64,000 nucleotides of DNA, taken from Buxus sempervirens (lineage: Eukaryota; Streptophyta; Magnoliopsida; Buxales; Buxaceae). Positions 10,186 to 23,000 of this stretch are shown in pieces. Numbering within the stretch: position 1 is the stretch's first letter; each line of letters begins with the position of its first letter. The position numbers and the translations under genes are program-made. The stretch covers positions 36,263,949-36,327,948 of the forward strand of contig OX387182.1 of assembly GCA_947561395.2 (NCBI GenBank), given 5' to 3'. A model generated the notes under the pieces. It was given only the letters and a program-made list of their open reading frames with translations, searched no databases and had not been told where the DNA came from.

Positions 10186-10300
10186 ATGACTCATTTCAAC
10201 GATCAACCTCTCCCATAATGATATCTATACTACCTAGTATCGTCATAATATCGGCCAATTCCATTCTTTTAACTAGCTGAGGAAGAATTTGCAAATTGAT
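10186..10300 (-). pseudogene. ndhH: Nuclear copy of the chloroplast ndhH 3' end (NUPT)
   Basis: On the minus strand the frame reads [20 protein letters not shown] then [14 protein letters not shown] and a TGA. This is the C terminus of the plastid NDH complex 49-kDa subunit NdhH. Homology starts abruptly at about 10300; upstream of it the frame is unrelated. Only about 110 bp are present, inside a nuclear intron and without the neighbouring plastid gene. It is therefore a short plastid-DNA insertion with no function as a gene. Identity is near the plastid sequence, with few changes. Confidence 0.8.
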
Positions 10301-11239
10301 AAATGGGATAGTCTTTGAAGTGAAGTGAGTTGTGGCACAATTTTGAGATTCTAGAAGTGATGAAGGAAGATTGGAAGTTATCTTGGTAGAGATGATTGAA
10401 GTGAATTTCATTGCCCATTATCGAACTAAATATTTGATTTCATAAATGGTGAATTGATGCATTAGAATGCACTTTGTTTACTAGAAAAGTTGGCATGAAA
10501 TATTATTGTTGTTGACACTATCGTTGCTATCATAAGTGTCATAAGTGTTTATGATTTTTGGTTTCTTCTTCCTTTTACCGCAATTTGACTAATATTTAGT
10601 ATATGAGGTAATTATTGTATCTCAGTGATTCTAATATGATTACTTTTCCAACTTAATTTAGGGAACCCAATGTCTGTGCCTTTAGGTGCAAATTGCTCCT
10701 CACACTCCACTTTCTCATAACAAAACAATAACAGTTCTAGTGATGTGCTATGAGATTAGTCTGTAGTTTCTTTTCTGGACTAGTTCTTGGATTTATTGCG
10801 TAGTTCAGAGAGTTTGTACAAGTGGTTGCCCATATCATGGATCTGTTGTACTTTTTCTATTTCTTGCATTCCCTCCAAACGTATAATGTAATATCTCACT
10901 AAACATTAAAAAAATGACAATAAAAAAATTTCTTTTCATTTCTAGTTGGGGCTTGCAACATAAATTTTGTTACTCCATACCAATTTGTCAAAAACTCATA
11001 TTTTCAGTCAGATAATAAGCACCTGGTGACTGACTCTGTCCAGGTTCTCATTGGCCTTTGTATTGTCCTCTTAGATATTTCAATTGTATCTTCTCACATG
11101 TCCCAATTGCCTTCTAGGTGTTCTCTTTCCATGCTTAAGTCATCTTAACTCACTGTCTTGTCTTATTTCCTATTTTGGCAACTCTTGGACACTTTCGGAT
11201 ATTTTCATTTCCTACTTTATCTTTCCTGTGTTGGGTAAT

Positions 11240-12180
11240 AAAACCCCTAACCAACTACCTCGTATAGTAAAGTGGGAGTTGCATACACAAAATGCACCAG
11301 GAAAGTTCCTAGGAAGCTGGAGGGGTCACAAACGGTCCCACTTAAGACCCAGCCTTCTTAAGCGATTATTGACCTTTTGACAGAACTTTCCTAGACATGC
11401 ACTTAGTAACATAGCATATCTCCCACACCACTATACTAGGTTTACAAATAATAACTAATGCTATTGGAATAAATAACTGAGAAATAAATACAAATGCAGG
11501 AATACTAAGGCAGAATGTAAATACACAAAGCTAAATAAAATAATACTAGAATTTAACGAGGTTCGGTAAGTACCTACGTCCTTGAGCATTGCTGACCACT
11601 TTTACTAGATGAGGATAAAAAATTTTACAACTTGGATCTCCTTTCAAAAACCCACAAACGGAAGGCTTTCAACAAGAAGGCCTTCTCTCAAAATGAAGAA
11701 AGAAAATTATGTCTAATTTTCAACTTAAGTGGAGGGGACCCCTTTATATACATGTTTTAACCCTCCCTTGGTCCCACACCTAACCGGTGTGGGACCTTTG
11801 AGCCACACCGAGATAACAAATTGGTATCAAAGCAATTGTTCGAAGTTGCAGAAAATGGACAAAGGCAAAAATGCGTTAGATGCTTGTGTAGTTAAAAGTG
11901 CAGAGGATGAGTTTGAATATGCACTAGTTGGACTTCCGTCGACATCACATATAGATGAGTGGCTTATGGATTTAGGATGCACATACCACGTGTGCAAACA
12001 GGAAGTGGTTTTTCAACTTTAAGGAGCTGAACTGTGGAGTTGTTTTTTTTGGAGATGACAACCCATGTAAAATAAATTGAATAGGCTCAATCCAACCAAA
12101 GAATCATGATAGAACAACCATTATCTTGACAGATGTACGTTCCAAATATGAAGAAGAATCTCATCTATTTTTCCTCCTAA
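11240..12180 (+). mobile_element. Copia LTR-retrotransposon remnant
   Basis: An LTR-like stretch ends before a degenerate primer-binding site at about 11823 (TTGGTATCAAAGCA, resembling the complement of initiator tRNA-Met). Then comes a frame with ALVGLPSTSHIDEWLMDLGC, corresponding to the Gag end and aspartic protease start of Copia polyproteins, where the D-T/S-G motif reads D-L-G. Further protease-like sequence (FKELN, GDDNPCK, GSIQPKNHD) follows in other frames to about 12180. Integrase, RT and RNase H are absent. The exact left boundary is uncertain. Confidence 0.6.
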
Positions 12181-15100
12181 GTTTTCTGTTCTAAATTCCT
12201 GGGTATTCTAGCTTGAGAATTTCATCCTATATTCTTAAGCTACATCATCTGATCTGATACAACCTAATGAGCCAAGTGTTCTATTCATAAAAAAAAAAAA
12301 TGAGCTAAGTGTTCTTGTTAACAAGATCATGTGACCATGTATAAGAAGATGGTTACTTGCCCATTGAACGACCCATTGCTCCCATTTTCTCCTATTTCAC
12401 ATATTTTGCATCTTTTTAATATTTCTTTTATGTCCTATCTGGAAACCTTTTTGAGTTAGCATTTTGCCCCTCCAAATTTTTGATGAGATTCATACTCAAG
12501 TTCAGATAGTGCATGGGGAGGCAATTTTTTTAGTGTCCTCTTAGTTGAGTGTGAGAAAGGAGTTTTAGGGTTTATCAGCATCAGAAATTTTCAGCCGTTG
12601 GAGCGCCCTTGTTATTAGATGAGATGAGTACAAAGGAGGTGAATACTGCTTTTTGGTTTGTGTCTGTGGGTTGTTACTGTGTTATTTTCTTTGTTTTCTT
12701 GTTTGTTGGTCCACCTTCTCATGGATCTAATGTATTTGTGCTTCTTCCTTTTTGATTTTTAATGATTATTGAAATCCTTTAATTTCTATAAAACAATTTT
12801 TGTTGATGCCTATAGTATCCTTAAATGTAATTTTCTTCCTTAATTTTTGTAGGCTTTACTGGGTTTACGTTGATACTTGATACTGGTGGAATTAATTAAT
12901 TCAATGACGGTGCTTCATTGAGGTCTCCCTTCTTTTTCAATAATATAGTCAGTTTCTCATGAAAAAAATGTTATTGTTTCATTGAGTTTCTATTAGAACC
13001 ATAATAGGTTCAAACAGGGGTATGGTTGAAGGAAATTTCCCAATTGGACCATTTAAGATTGTATTGGATAGTTTTATTTAACATGATTTTTATGCAACTC
13101 TTTCTAAATTATTTTTTCCTGTTTTTTAATTATTTTAAATTTATATTTTGACCTGATACTTAGATTTGCCCATGGATAATTACATAATTATATAATGAAA
13201 AGGATTTAGTTGATCCAAATTAGGTCACAATAGAATGATCCTAGATGTAGCATTGAGTTTAAAAGCTATACTCATAGCTATCTAACCAGTTTTCCAAAAA
13301 GAATTCATGTGAGGAAATACAGCTCCAATTCATTGACATTTCTCCCATTTTAGCTCCATTTATTGAGCTATAAAAAGATTGAAGGATTTATTATTTTCAC
13401 CATAGAAACTTAGTCTAGAACATTTGTTTGGATCTGGAGAATCTTTGGAAGCTTGAATTTGAGGAAGATTTTTGTTGTAAAACAAAGAGAATAACGAGAC
13501 AAGAAAGACTAGCAAGATGAGAGATACTAAATAGAAGAGAAAATTAGGTATCTAAGAACTCAATATCATTCACCACTTTGCAATTTTGTGTGTACATTCC
13601 ATACATCTCAAGACTCCCTTTTATAGATTTCGAGTCATAATTATGTGAATGCCAAAAGACAATGTATGTTGAAAGAGGTGCATTAAGGTAAATGAATGTG
13701 GAATCCCAAGAGATTGAAAACTCATCTTGGAATTTCAATAGTTGAGAAAATCATCAAGGAATCTCAAAAGTTGGGAAACTCAATGTTCATGGATTCATAA
13801 CAATTTTGTCTTTTTTTTAGGGTTTAATTTTTATTGCAACATTATAAACAATCAACAATTTTATTAGAATATTTTTGTTTAACCTTTCCTCTCATCTTCA
13901 ATGTTATTTTTAATTATCATATTCATGCTACAATGATGGTCAATTCTGTAGTTTTTTCAATACTTGATGTATTGATTAGATCTCTTGATTTCATCTTCTC
14001 TCATTCTTTTTAGATAATTTAAGAGTAGTATTAATACTTATTTATGTGTTAACCGCAGTGATTTCATGGACTAACAGAATGGTAGCCACAATCTTGATTA
14101 TTGGTGTGCCTGTTATTTTGGCCTTCTATTCTCAACCAATTGTTCCTCTATGAAGACCTCCCTTCCTCTCTCTCCTTCCTCCCTTCCCTCCCCTGCCCTC
14201 TTCTCGTCACTTTCCTTGTGGTGACTAATATTTGCAATGTCATTGTCAAGGGACATGCTACCCTTTATTCCTGTTGATATATTCTTGGTATGCTATCAAT
14301 TAATCATCAGCATAGGGGGAAATTCTGGAAAATTTTCCTGAAATGCTGCCATAGAATTTTGAATTTCTTTTTGAAACTTTTTGAGGGTTTAAATAAGTGA
14401 CATATACTTCAAAGCATTAAAAAGAATTGCATATGAGACTACTTATATTACATAGATGTAGTAAGTCACTTTTTTGTTGTATGCTATGTTACATGGACTT
14501 GAGTTTGAGTGTCGATGCGGATATGTATCTAGGAGTTGAATCCACTTGAATCCTAAAACTTTGGATATGGGGACTTGATTGAGGAATATCAGAAATTTGG
14601 ATATGAATATTGGGATTTGGCTGAAAACCTCCAAATAAATATCAATTTTGGCCGAGAAATCTCCAAATAAATATCAATTTGCCAAGTCAGAGGCCAACCT
14701 ATCTCGTTGTTTATTTATTTTTGATTTTTTTCCATAGTTTTCTTTTTGATTCATTGCTTGCAATTTTTGAGTCTGAGAATATATATTGTCTTCTTGACTC
14801 ATTACTTGCAAGCGGGTTATTTATTATTTCCTTTTTTGATTTTTCTTTGATCTTGGATTGCCATGTTCAAGAGAACATGTGAAGGATCTGACACATCCTG
14901 AATCCATACCCATGTCATGTCGTGTTGACACAGTAGGGTCGTGTGAAGTGTCTGTATAACATTATGGAGGAAATATAGAAAAATTATAATTAAATGGTTT
15001 GACTTTTGGTGTAAAGTCTGGCAGAAGAATATATAATAGACATTATAAAAGGAATAAAATGAAAGTTGTCAAAATATATGCTTTAAAACATGCCAACATA

Positions 15101-15419
15101 TTATTAACATAAATCAAAGAAATAAAGAGATTCAGATAACAATACAGGTAGAAGAACTTCATAGAGCATGAATTAAATCCACTATTTTCTTTAATGTCCA
15201 TATAAAATCATAAATAACAAATTTACTTGAATCACATCTATAAAGATGTTGAGTTGGCTCAAACTCCTTATCATTCCCACTTGTCAGCTGACCATACACA
15301 TACGTTCAATGTAGAGGGAGTATTACTCCCAACTCATGGTATATTGATACCAACACTCATATTCTCTCTCATATCTCCAATAATCCTTTAGTTGATATTC
15401 ATCAAGATGCTTGTAAGTC

Positions 15420-16070
15420 AATATTGTGGATAATAGCTGGAGACGGGAAAATGGATAGGGATATGAACAAGGATAATATTACGTGGGGAATGGAATACAA
15501 GGAAGGATATCATATCTATGCCCATGCACACCCCACCCTCACCACAACTGCAACCATTAGGGAAGTCGTGGCAGTATCCATAGGGCATTGTTTTGTTGCC
15601 GTATGCCTCAGACCTCTCTGACCTGTATCTATAGGAGACCTGTATCTATAGGAGGATGATTGAATTGGCAAATGCTTGAGCTTTAACCTTATGGTACTGT
15701 TCTCCTTCATATTGGCCATTTACATCATCTAATGATCTGAAGCTATGAGAAATCAAAATATACTCTCCATCCATATTTTTTCTCCCATTTCCTTCATACT
15801 GAGAATGGCATTGTTAAGGCTCAATCTTTGAGTTTCTCTCTTTTTGTTACCATGGTCTATATCGGGTAGCATGATCAAAGCGTAAGTCCCTAGTAAAACA
15901 ATCATATGCCTTTTGACTGAAACTGTGTACAACTGCTGTGATCTGTCCGTCGTTGCTTATAATTTTCATAGTACTTGGCATTGTCATCACCAGCACTACT
16001 ATCACTATGTGAAGAAGTGCTTTGAAGGGTGTGGTTTTTTTTTTCATGGCAAAAAGGAGTTGAAGAATCC
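15420..16070 (-). other. Unidentified exon-like fragment, antisense to eIF3c
   Basis: On the minus strand, pieces in several frames look protein-like, for example DDNAKYYENYKQRRTDHSS near 15975-16030, SFRSLDDVNGQYEGEQYHK near 15690-15750, and an Arg/Tyr-rich piece (SSYRYRSPIDTGQRG). Stops and frame changes lie between them and there is a small duplication (CCTGTATCTATAGGA, twice near 15630). I do not recognise the family. It could be a decayed copy of a charged nuclear protein, or chance. Confidence 0.25.
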
Positions 16071-17089
16071 AATTAAAATAGCAAAATGGTACAAGATGAG
16101 GAATAAGCTACATTTCACATAAGTTGGTTCATTCTGGGAAATGATCAAACCTTTTTCCCTTTCAAGATACAGTAACCGGATTGTAAAGTTTTCTATTTTT
16201 TTATGTTTTAATTATTCATCCTTTTTTTTAAGACCTACTTCTTTTTGCTTACTTGATTCGTCTTCTGATGATCTGATTTTATTTAATTGTGTTTATTTTA
16301 TATTTTTGTTATGTCATGTTTTTATGTATTGATCATCCTAGATCAGATTCATTTCCCTCTAAATTTTTGTTTTATGAGATCATTTTTGTATGGTTTGATT
16401 TCATGGTGGTTGTTCCATTTTGTTCCTTTTATAGTTTTGCATTCTCACCTTTCCTTATTTATGTATTATTTCTAATTTGATTGTACCACATCCCTCACCC
16501 ACCCCACCACACCCCCCAAAAAAAAAAAAAAAAAAATTTAACGAAGATTATGCTTTGCTACATATTCATTTACTTTGCATGTATTTTTCCCAAAAGTTTA
16601 AAAAGATTTAAAACGTATTTTAGTTTATTTAAGTATTTTTATTATTACATGATTAATTACTATTTAACTAATTTATCAAATAATAAATTTAGCCCATTGA
16701 TTAAATTTTGTATAAAAAATTAATGCTTATTTTTCTTGAGACAAGTAGAAAAGGATTTTTCTTGCACCAACGCTAAACAACTATGGGCTAATTTTGCATG
16801 CATGTGTAAAGCAAATACTGTATAACAAATTAACACGTAATGTACCAATTTTAATTTTTTAATCAATATAAAATTATTTTAAATTCAAATTGTACAACCA
16901 AAAATTAAATATTTTTTTCCCCAAAAAAAAAAGTGTTACCCATTGATGGATCGAGTGTCATTGTACAACACATGAAAAAAAAATCAAGACATTTATATGT
17001 ATGTATATGTGTGTGTCTGTCATAAAAAGTAAGAAAAAAATTCAAGTTATTGTTGCTAGAAGTGCAAAGAGAAGATAATGATTTTGACA

Positions 17090-17168
17090 GAGTGGGATGG
17101 AGAGACAAGATTCGCGTCGCTAACCCTACTTTGGTAGGAAGTGGTTTAATGATAATGATGATGATGAC
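17090..17168 (+). mobile_element. RTE-type LINE 3' tail
   Basis: The sequence GGAGAGACAAGATTCGCGTC followed by GCTAACCCTACTTTGGTAGG and an ATGATGATGATG tail is the usual 3' end of plant RTE LINEs (W-R-x-K-I-R-V-A-x-P-x-x-V-G then a short-repeat tail). A longer copy of the same family lies at 39640-40275. Confidence 0.6.
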
Positions 17169-17699
17169 AAGCGCAAAGAGAAGATGAGACAATAATATGT
17201 TCCATTAGAAGATAATTGCTTATAAAATTTATAGTGGTCTATGAAATAAATGCGTTTGTGAAATATTAAAATATTCATTGCAAAATTAAAATTAACAGCT
17301 AGGAAATTTGTATTCTTTTAATTTCTTACAAAAGATTGTTAGTGAAGAAACTCGCCTTCCTCCAACCTCAGTGGTGTCAATTAAATTTTCAGGTTCTGCT
17401 CATTTCATGAATTAACTCAACACCTTACTGTATGCTGACAACAACCAAACATTGGCTGTGTCTTAATCTTTTGATTTGTAATTTCTCAAAGAAAAAAGTT
17501 CTTGTAATCATTGATCATGGAAACTCTTCCCTACTCTTCACCACAAGGAATGTGATATTTGGAATTTTTTTCGGTTAGTTCGTTCAGAAATTTGGCTTGT
17601 AGTTTATATTTTTTGTGTTCTAGTAATGTGGGTCATTGAATAATTTGGACTCTTTTATCTGCTTCTGATTCCTAGTATTTGATTATGGTTTTACATCAG

Positions 17700-18287
17700 G
17701 AAAGGCTGGAAAGGAGACAACAAATGCCATACCACATGCACATCAATCTTGAGCTTCTAGAGGCTGTCCATCTGATATGCGCCATGCTGCTGGAGGTGCC
17801 TAACATGGCGGCCAACACCCATGATGCTAAGCGCAAGATCATAAGTAAGACATTTTGTAGGTTGCTTGAGATGAGTGAGAGGCAAACCTTCCTGGGGCCT
17901 CATGAGAATGTGCATGACCATGTAATGGCTGCGGCCAGGGCCCTAAGTAAGGGAGACTTTCAGAAGGCGTTTGATGTTGTGAAGTCTCTTGATGTTTGGA
18001 GGTTCCTAAAGAATCAAGAGTCTGTCCTTGAGATGCTCAAGAACAAGATTAAGGAAGAGGCTCTGAGGATCTACCTATTCACTTACTCATCATCATATGA
18101 TTCATTGAGTTTGGATCAGCTCACCGCAATGTTTGATTGCTCGGAGGCTCAGACGCACAGAACAGTGAGTAAAATGGTGATTTTGGCTAAACTTTATGCA
18201 AGCTGGGACCAACCAACCCGGTGCCTTGTCTTCCACGATGTTGAGCATACAAGGTTGCAAGCTCTTGCATTCCAGTTGATAGAGAAG
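17700..18287 (+). CDS. eIF3c: eIF3c exon 3 (PCI-domain region)
   Basis: The 588-nt, 196-codon exon starts [14 protein letters not shown] right after TTACATCAG and ends FQLIEK|GTACCT. It covers [20 protein letters not shown]-type helices and the winged-helix part with [21 protein letters not shown]. No internal stop is present. It lies 9.57 kb downstream of exon 2. Confidence 0.85.
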
Positions 18288-19768
18288 GTACCTCTCTGAT
18301 TTAATGCTGTAATGGATTTATTTACTTGGTTCTGGAAAGAAAATGTTTCATTTGTCTTGACACTTCTGTTGTGCCATCTTCCATTGAAATTTGTGATTTC
18401 ACAAGTAACTTTAGCCTCTGCCATGGAAACCAATTCCAAGAGTTTATATACACGTGTTCGTTCAAAGGATTTCTGGTCTATTTCCCCTTAATTATCTGGT
18501 AAGAATAATTTTTTTTCCTTCTTGCCACATGGAATGATCTGTGGCAAATCCAAACTTCCTATTCATAGGAATTCTTAGGATAAGCATGTTGACAATCCTT
18601 TCTTAGGCCCTATTTATACATGTAGATTGATTTCTGCAAAACACAATATCATCCTTAAAAACTTTTAGTATATTTGCAGTTATCTACAATATATACATTA
18701 AATTTGGGTTTTGGACTCTAATTATACACACAAGCGCATATTAATATAATTGTCAATGTCCACATTTTTTATATGCTTGTATGTGTAATGAATAGGGTGT
18801 GAGATATCAAGCCTGTTATTGGAGTTTTTTTGCAATATTTACATTATATTTTGGTGTCAGATCTAAATTTTTACTACAAACACACGTGCGCATTAATATA
18901 ATTTTTTATGCCCACATCATTTATATGCCTGTATGTGTAATGCATATGGTGTCAGACAGCCAACTTATTTAGCAAATTATATATTTATTTCTTTGTCTAA
19001 TTATTTGAAATATCCTAAAAGAGTTCTGGAAGTCAGATCCAACGGCTTGCTAAATCATTTTATAAAATTGAAGTCACAGCTGCTAGTATGCATACCTTTT
19101 TGCTCTTCTTTTTGATTGTCTTTAAGGCCTACTAGGGAGAGTTACGAGTGGATGAATTTTATTCCTTTAGCTGAGGCTCCACAGGCATTCACTTCCTATG
19201 TGTTTGGTGTCCTTAGGGATTCTTTTTCCTTTGCCATAAAAGTAGAAACTAATTCTTTCCATGGTGCTTGAGTGGTTTAATATCCATATTGAGTAGATGC
19301 TTTACTTTGGAATGCACTGATTGAGACTGAAATCATAGGCATATTTCTCAAATTTCTTCAGCTAAAAATATAGCAGTGTTGCAGACAAGAAGTTTTCTGT
19401 ATGCTTGTGTGGTATAAAGAAGGAAGCAAACACATGAGCAAGGTTTTAAGTTTCAGTGTCGCTGAAATTTGGACGATTCCCTGGAAAAGACAGCTTCCAG
19501 AGAATCAAGCGAAATTTCGGCAGCATCAAAATTTCGCCAATTTAAATTTTTTTTGGTTTTTTTTTACATGAATAGCATTGAAATACATGTGTATAATATA
19601 TAAAATGCATATACATAATATTATATATTAAAATAACTGCCAACATCTAAGAATTGTTAATTTTTTCCTTTTTTTTTTTCTTTTTTATGAACTTTTGGTA
19701 TCTCTTGTTTGTTCTTGAAATTTGATGTAATTATGTTTAATACTTTTTGGTGATTTATTCTTTATTAG
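18288..19768 (+). other. Junction between eIF3c remnant and BIG5 remnant
   Basis: The stretch starts with a good donor (GTACCT) and ends with a good acceptor (TTTATTAG) but no eIF3c last exon lies in it. It includes an imperfect tandem duplication of about 75 bp (18725-18800 and 18879-18952, about 154 bp apart; shared GCATTAATATAAT and TATATGC-TGTATGTGTAATG). Somewhere here two truncated genes in the same orientation were joined. The exact breakpoint is not visible. Confidence 0.5.
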
Positions 19769-20046
19769 TTTGGAGGAAACTGGTGGTACAGAAGCTGTGA
19801 ATGATGGAACAAAGCCAGTATTGGTTTCACATACTGCAGGGGAGGCTGAAAATATCGATAAGCCAGTGGATGTAGGTGGAAACGTTACAGCAGCCTTATC
19901 AAGTGCTGGTCATACCTTGGAAGGATCTGAGGCAGAGCTTGTTCTACTTCCTCTCCAACTTGCTTTTGAAACCAAGAATATAAAATTTCAAAATGCATTT
20001 GGCTATATTTGTTGTGCTGTCAAGGGTGGGGAATGTGGGATTCTTA

Positions 20047-23000
20047 GGCTGTGTTTGGGATTGCTTATTAAAGTGCTTAAATCCTCTCATAGCTTATTTA
20101 AGCACTTTTTTAAGCTAATAACATGTTTGGTTTTGTGAAATGGGTTATCACTTATCCGTAAGTAGTAGAGAAAGGGGACCCATAAGGAGAAGCTCTTGAG
20201 AGTAGCTTCTTCCTCCTCTGTTCCAATAAGCTCGTGTATCTCGATCGAGCTCGACGTTTTGAAACGTTCTTTGCGAAAACTTCTCCTTCTCTCTTTCGCT
20301 CTTGCTCAACGAGAAATGTTTCTCCGGTGACTTCGCCAGCTTTAAATCACTCCGGTCTAACCAGTCTCATATCGTTCTCCCTTAATGAGATTTCTAGACA
20401 AATCTTGCATCTCCTCGAAGACAACACCATTAAATCACATTCTGGCGTTACTTCCCAAACAGTAAGTGGCATTTTACTGTTTCTATGACAACCGTTTCTC
20501 TCATGTTGCATTGTTGTTAGATTTGTTGTTTAGGGTTCATTAGTCTAATCCAGCTGTTTGCAACTCAAGTTTCGTTTTATTCCTCTTATAGCAGTTGGAT
20601 CGTCTGCTCCAGCTTCTGTTTTTTTATTTTTTTTTTCTCTTTTTCTTTCGCTTCTGTTTTTTTTTTTTTCCTCTCTTTCTCTTTCGTGGAAGTGCATTTA
20701 TTCTGGAATTTGTTGGTTATTCACTTATCCATTGAAGAAGTTGTGGTTTCGATGTATGAATTAAGTCAATCATGAATGCATTTGAATTTTCATTGATGGA
20801 ATACATTTAAACTCTGTAATTTAAAGTCTCTATTTGAATTATCTGTAATTTTGTTAGCTGAGTTCGAAGAATGCGATTTCGATTGAAGCCCTTGTTATAT
20901 TATCTGTGTCTAGTGATTCGATCATGTGTAATTTTATCGTTGATTATTCTCGTTGGAGCTTTTTTTTTTTTTTTCCTACTACGGAATAATCATTTCCAAT
21001 GGAGTAGCTCTGTTGTTTGAGAGAGTGAGCAGCTGCAAAAACTGTTATGCATCACTTGATTTTATTTGTTGTTGTTTGTGTGGTTGTCACTTGTCAGTGC
21101 ATTGTCTGTGTTTGATGAATTGTGTGAAAGAGCAAATAGCTAACAAAACTTTTTGGTAAATAATAAATTTTCTTCTTGTTTTATTCAAATGTAGAGAGAC
21201 AAGGTTTTGAGGAAGTGTCTTTGCAGGAGTTCTTGTATTCAGATCTGGTTTCACAGCCTGACTATAATTTGGTTCTATTGGTGTCAGTAGCTTGGCAACG
21301 GTACTGTTGTGTTGTAGACTTGGAGAAACCTGTAACCCAAGTGGGGGGTCTCATTATCCACAAAACCAAAACCATGTGAAAGAGGGGCAATTGGCTATTA
21401 AGTCGAAGGATAGAGAAAAACAATTTATTGGAATGGACAGAGATGTTAACTGTGCTTCAACAAGTTCTGGATGCATGGCATCAAGTCAAGTTAACTGTAG
21501 TATTATCACAGACAAGTCCTACAGAGTTAAGACATCAAATGAGTGGTGAGAAGGAGCATCAGTCCTGTTAAGTAAAGATTCCAGGCTTTGGGTCCCAATT
21601 ATTTCTATGATATTTCAGATTTTAGGTAATTTATGGGCAAACCTTGTCACTGAAAACGAGAAAGAACAAGTCATTCAAAGGCATAAAATGAGACAAGAAC
21701 CAGTTCTATGTATTATTAGTCCAATTGAATTTTGTTTTTCAACCAGTGGCCACATAATTTGAGTCAGCCCCACCTGATAACTTGAGATCAAAAGGGGCTC
21801 TCTTGCAACTTGGGTCTGTTCTACCCAGTAACCAACTTTGGGTTAGATTTGAGTTGGATTCATATATAGGTATTTTGTTCAGTTCTGATTTGAGAAGTAT
21901 GCTAAGCTGAATTAGATTAGTTCAGTTTTGCGATAGAAGTTCAGTTAACTCCAACCAAACTGAATTAGATCAGTTGAGTTGGGTTCATTTATAGGTGTTT
22001 TGTTCAGGTTTGGTATTGGTGAAGTCTTGGTATTGCTCAATCTGATAGCGACATCTTTGTTTAACTATTTTATATAGATAATTTATTATGTTTTTCTTCC
22101 ACATAATGTGGCAAAATCTGGGATTAACTTGTCCTTATATTAATTTTTTATATTGTAATTTCAATAGTTCCCGAGATAATATATGAAAATAGAAAACCAA
22201 AGAGCAATGGGTAACACTGGTTTGGTGGACTAAGACAAATGGAAAAAAGGAGGCAACCTACATGTGTAAACATTCAAAGGCTACTCACACAAATGACATC
22301 ATTACCCCCCATCGCTATATCATTTCCATTGAAGCTATTGCATAAACAAAGTCCTCCCTTCCCACTCCACCCCTACTTGGGCTGTCAAGTGTCAACTAAC
22401 TCATTGACCAGCCACGACACTTAAAATAATTTTCTGTGTGGAGTTGGGCAGTCTTAGAAGATATTTGTCTCCTGGCATAGGTGCTAGAAGAAGAAATCCA
22501 ATGGAATATGTTGATTACCCCTCTTTGTATATAGAATATTAAGGATTTTATATACTGCCTACCCAACAAGCAATAGAGCCGCCATTGAGCATGACATCTG
22601 CCGAGAGATGGGTCTTACATAAAATTTTCATATCCAACCATAATAAGGAACAAATAACTAGGTGGGAATCACTCACACATGCATAGTCACATCACGCAGG
22701 AATATTGAACTATCTTTAATATTTGAATTTCCACCTAGTTATTTGTTCCTTATCATTTTACAAGAATAGAAGTTGAATAACAGGATTTGTCTTCTTTAAT
22801 ATTATCAATTCAGTGTGATACTAAATTTCGGCATGATTGTGTTGGGCAGTACACTTTGCCAATAAATTTCTTAGGTTGTAGCATCAGTGACCTCTCCCAC
22901 AGTAAGCTACAAAATAAGATAGACAAAAAATTATCATTGCTTGCTTATTATTGAAATCTTTAGATTTGGTTGGAGTATTATCTCAAATTTTTAGTTATCT

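Larger units (their letters stand above)
8135..17699 (+). other. eIF3c intron 2 (9.57 kb), AT-rich with old insertions
   Basis: The intron opens GTATGT and closes TTACATCAG. It holds a chloroplast ndhH fragment (10186-10300), a Copia remnant (11240-12180), a possible unidentified exon-rich fragment (15420-16070) and an RTE LINE tail (17090-17168). It also has several A/T homopolymers, such as those near 9337 and 9850 and the A run near 16519. I see nothing codable in 8135-10185, 12181-15419 or 16071-17089; short ORFs there show no family signature. Confidence 0.7.
6199..18287 (+). pseudogene. eIF3c: eIF3c (translation initiation factor 3 subunit C), frameshifted and 3'-truncated
   Basis: The exon structure is 6199-6222, 6327-8134 and 17700-18287, with canonical GT-AG junctions, all in phase 0. 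The product is the scaffold subunit of eIF3, which binds the 40S ribosome and eIF1/eIF5 in the cytoplasm. Recognisable parts are the acidic N terminus ([14 protein letters not shown]), [54 protein letters not shown], and a PCI-domain C part ending [14 protein letters not shown]. Two lesions are seen. A 4-nt deletion at about 7265 (expected W-K-K-C-V-L-N-M) shifts the frame to a TGA. The last exon, which should encode the Ser/Gly/Arg-rich tail, is absent before BIG5 sequence begins at 19769. About 808 of roughly 920 codons remain. The identity is sure; pseudogene status rests on the two lesions, and an assembly error at the frameshift cannot be excluded. Confidence 0.85.

Noticed and set aside
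10196-10411. A nuclear gene encoding the NdhH-like 71-residue frame
   Set aside because: Only the last third is NdhH-like; the rest is unrelated and there is no start or targeting signal, so it is a plastid DNA fragment.
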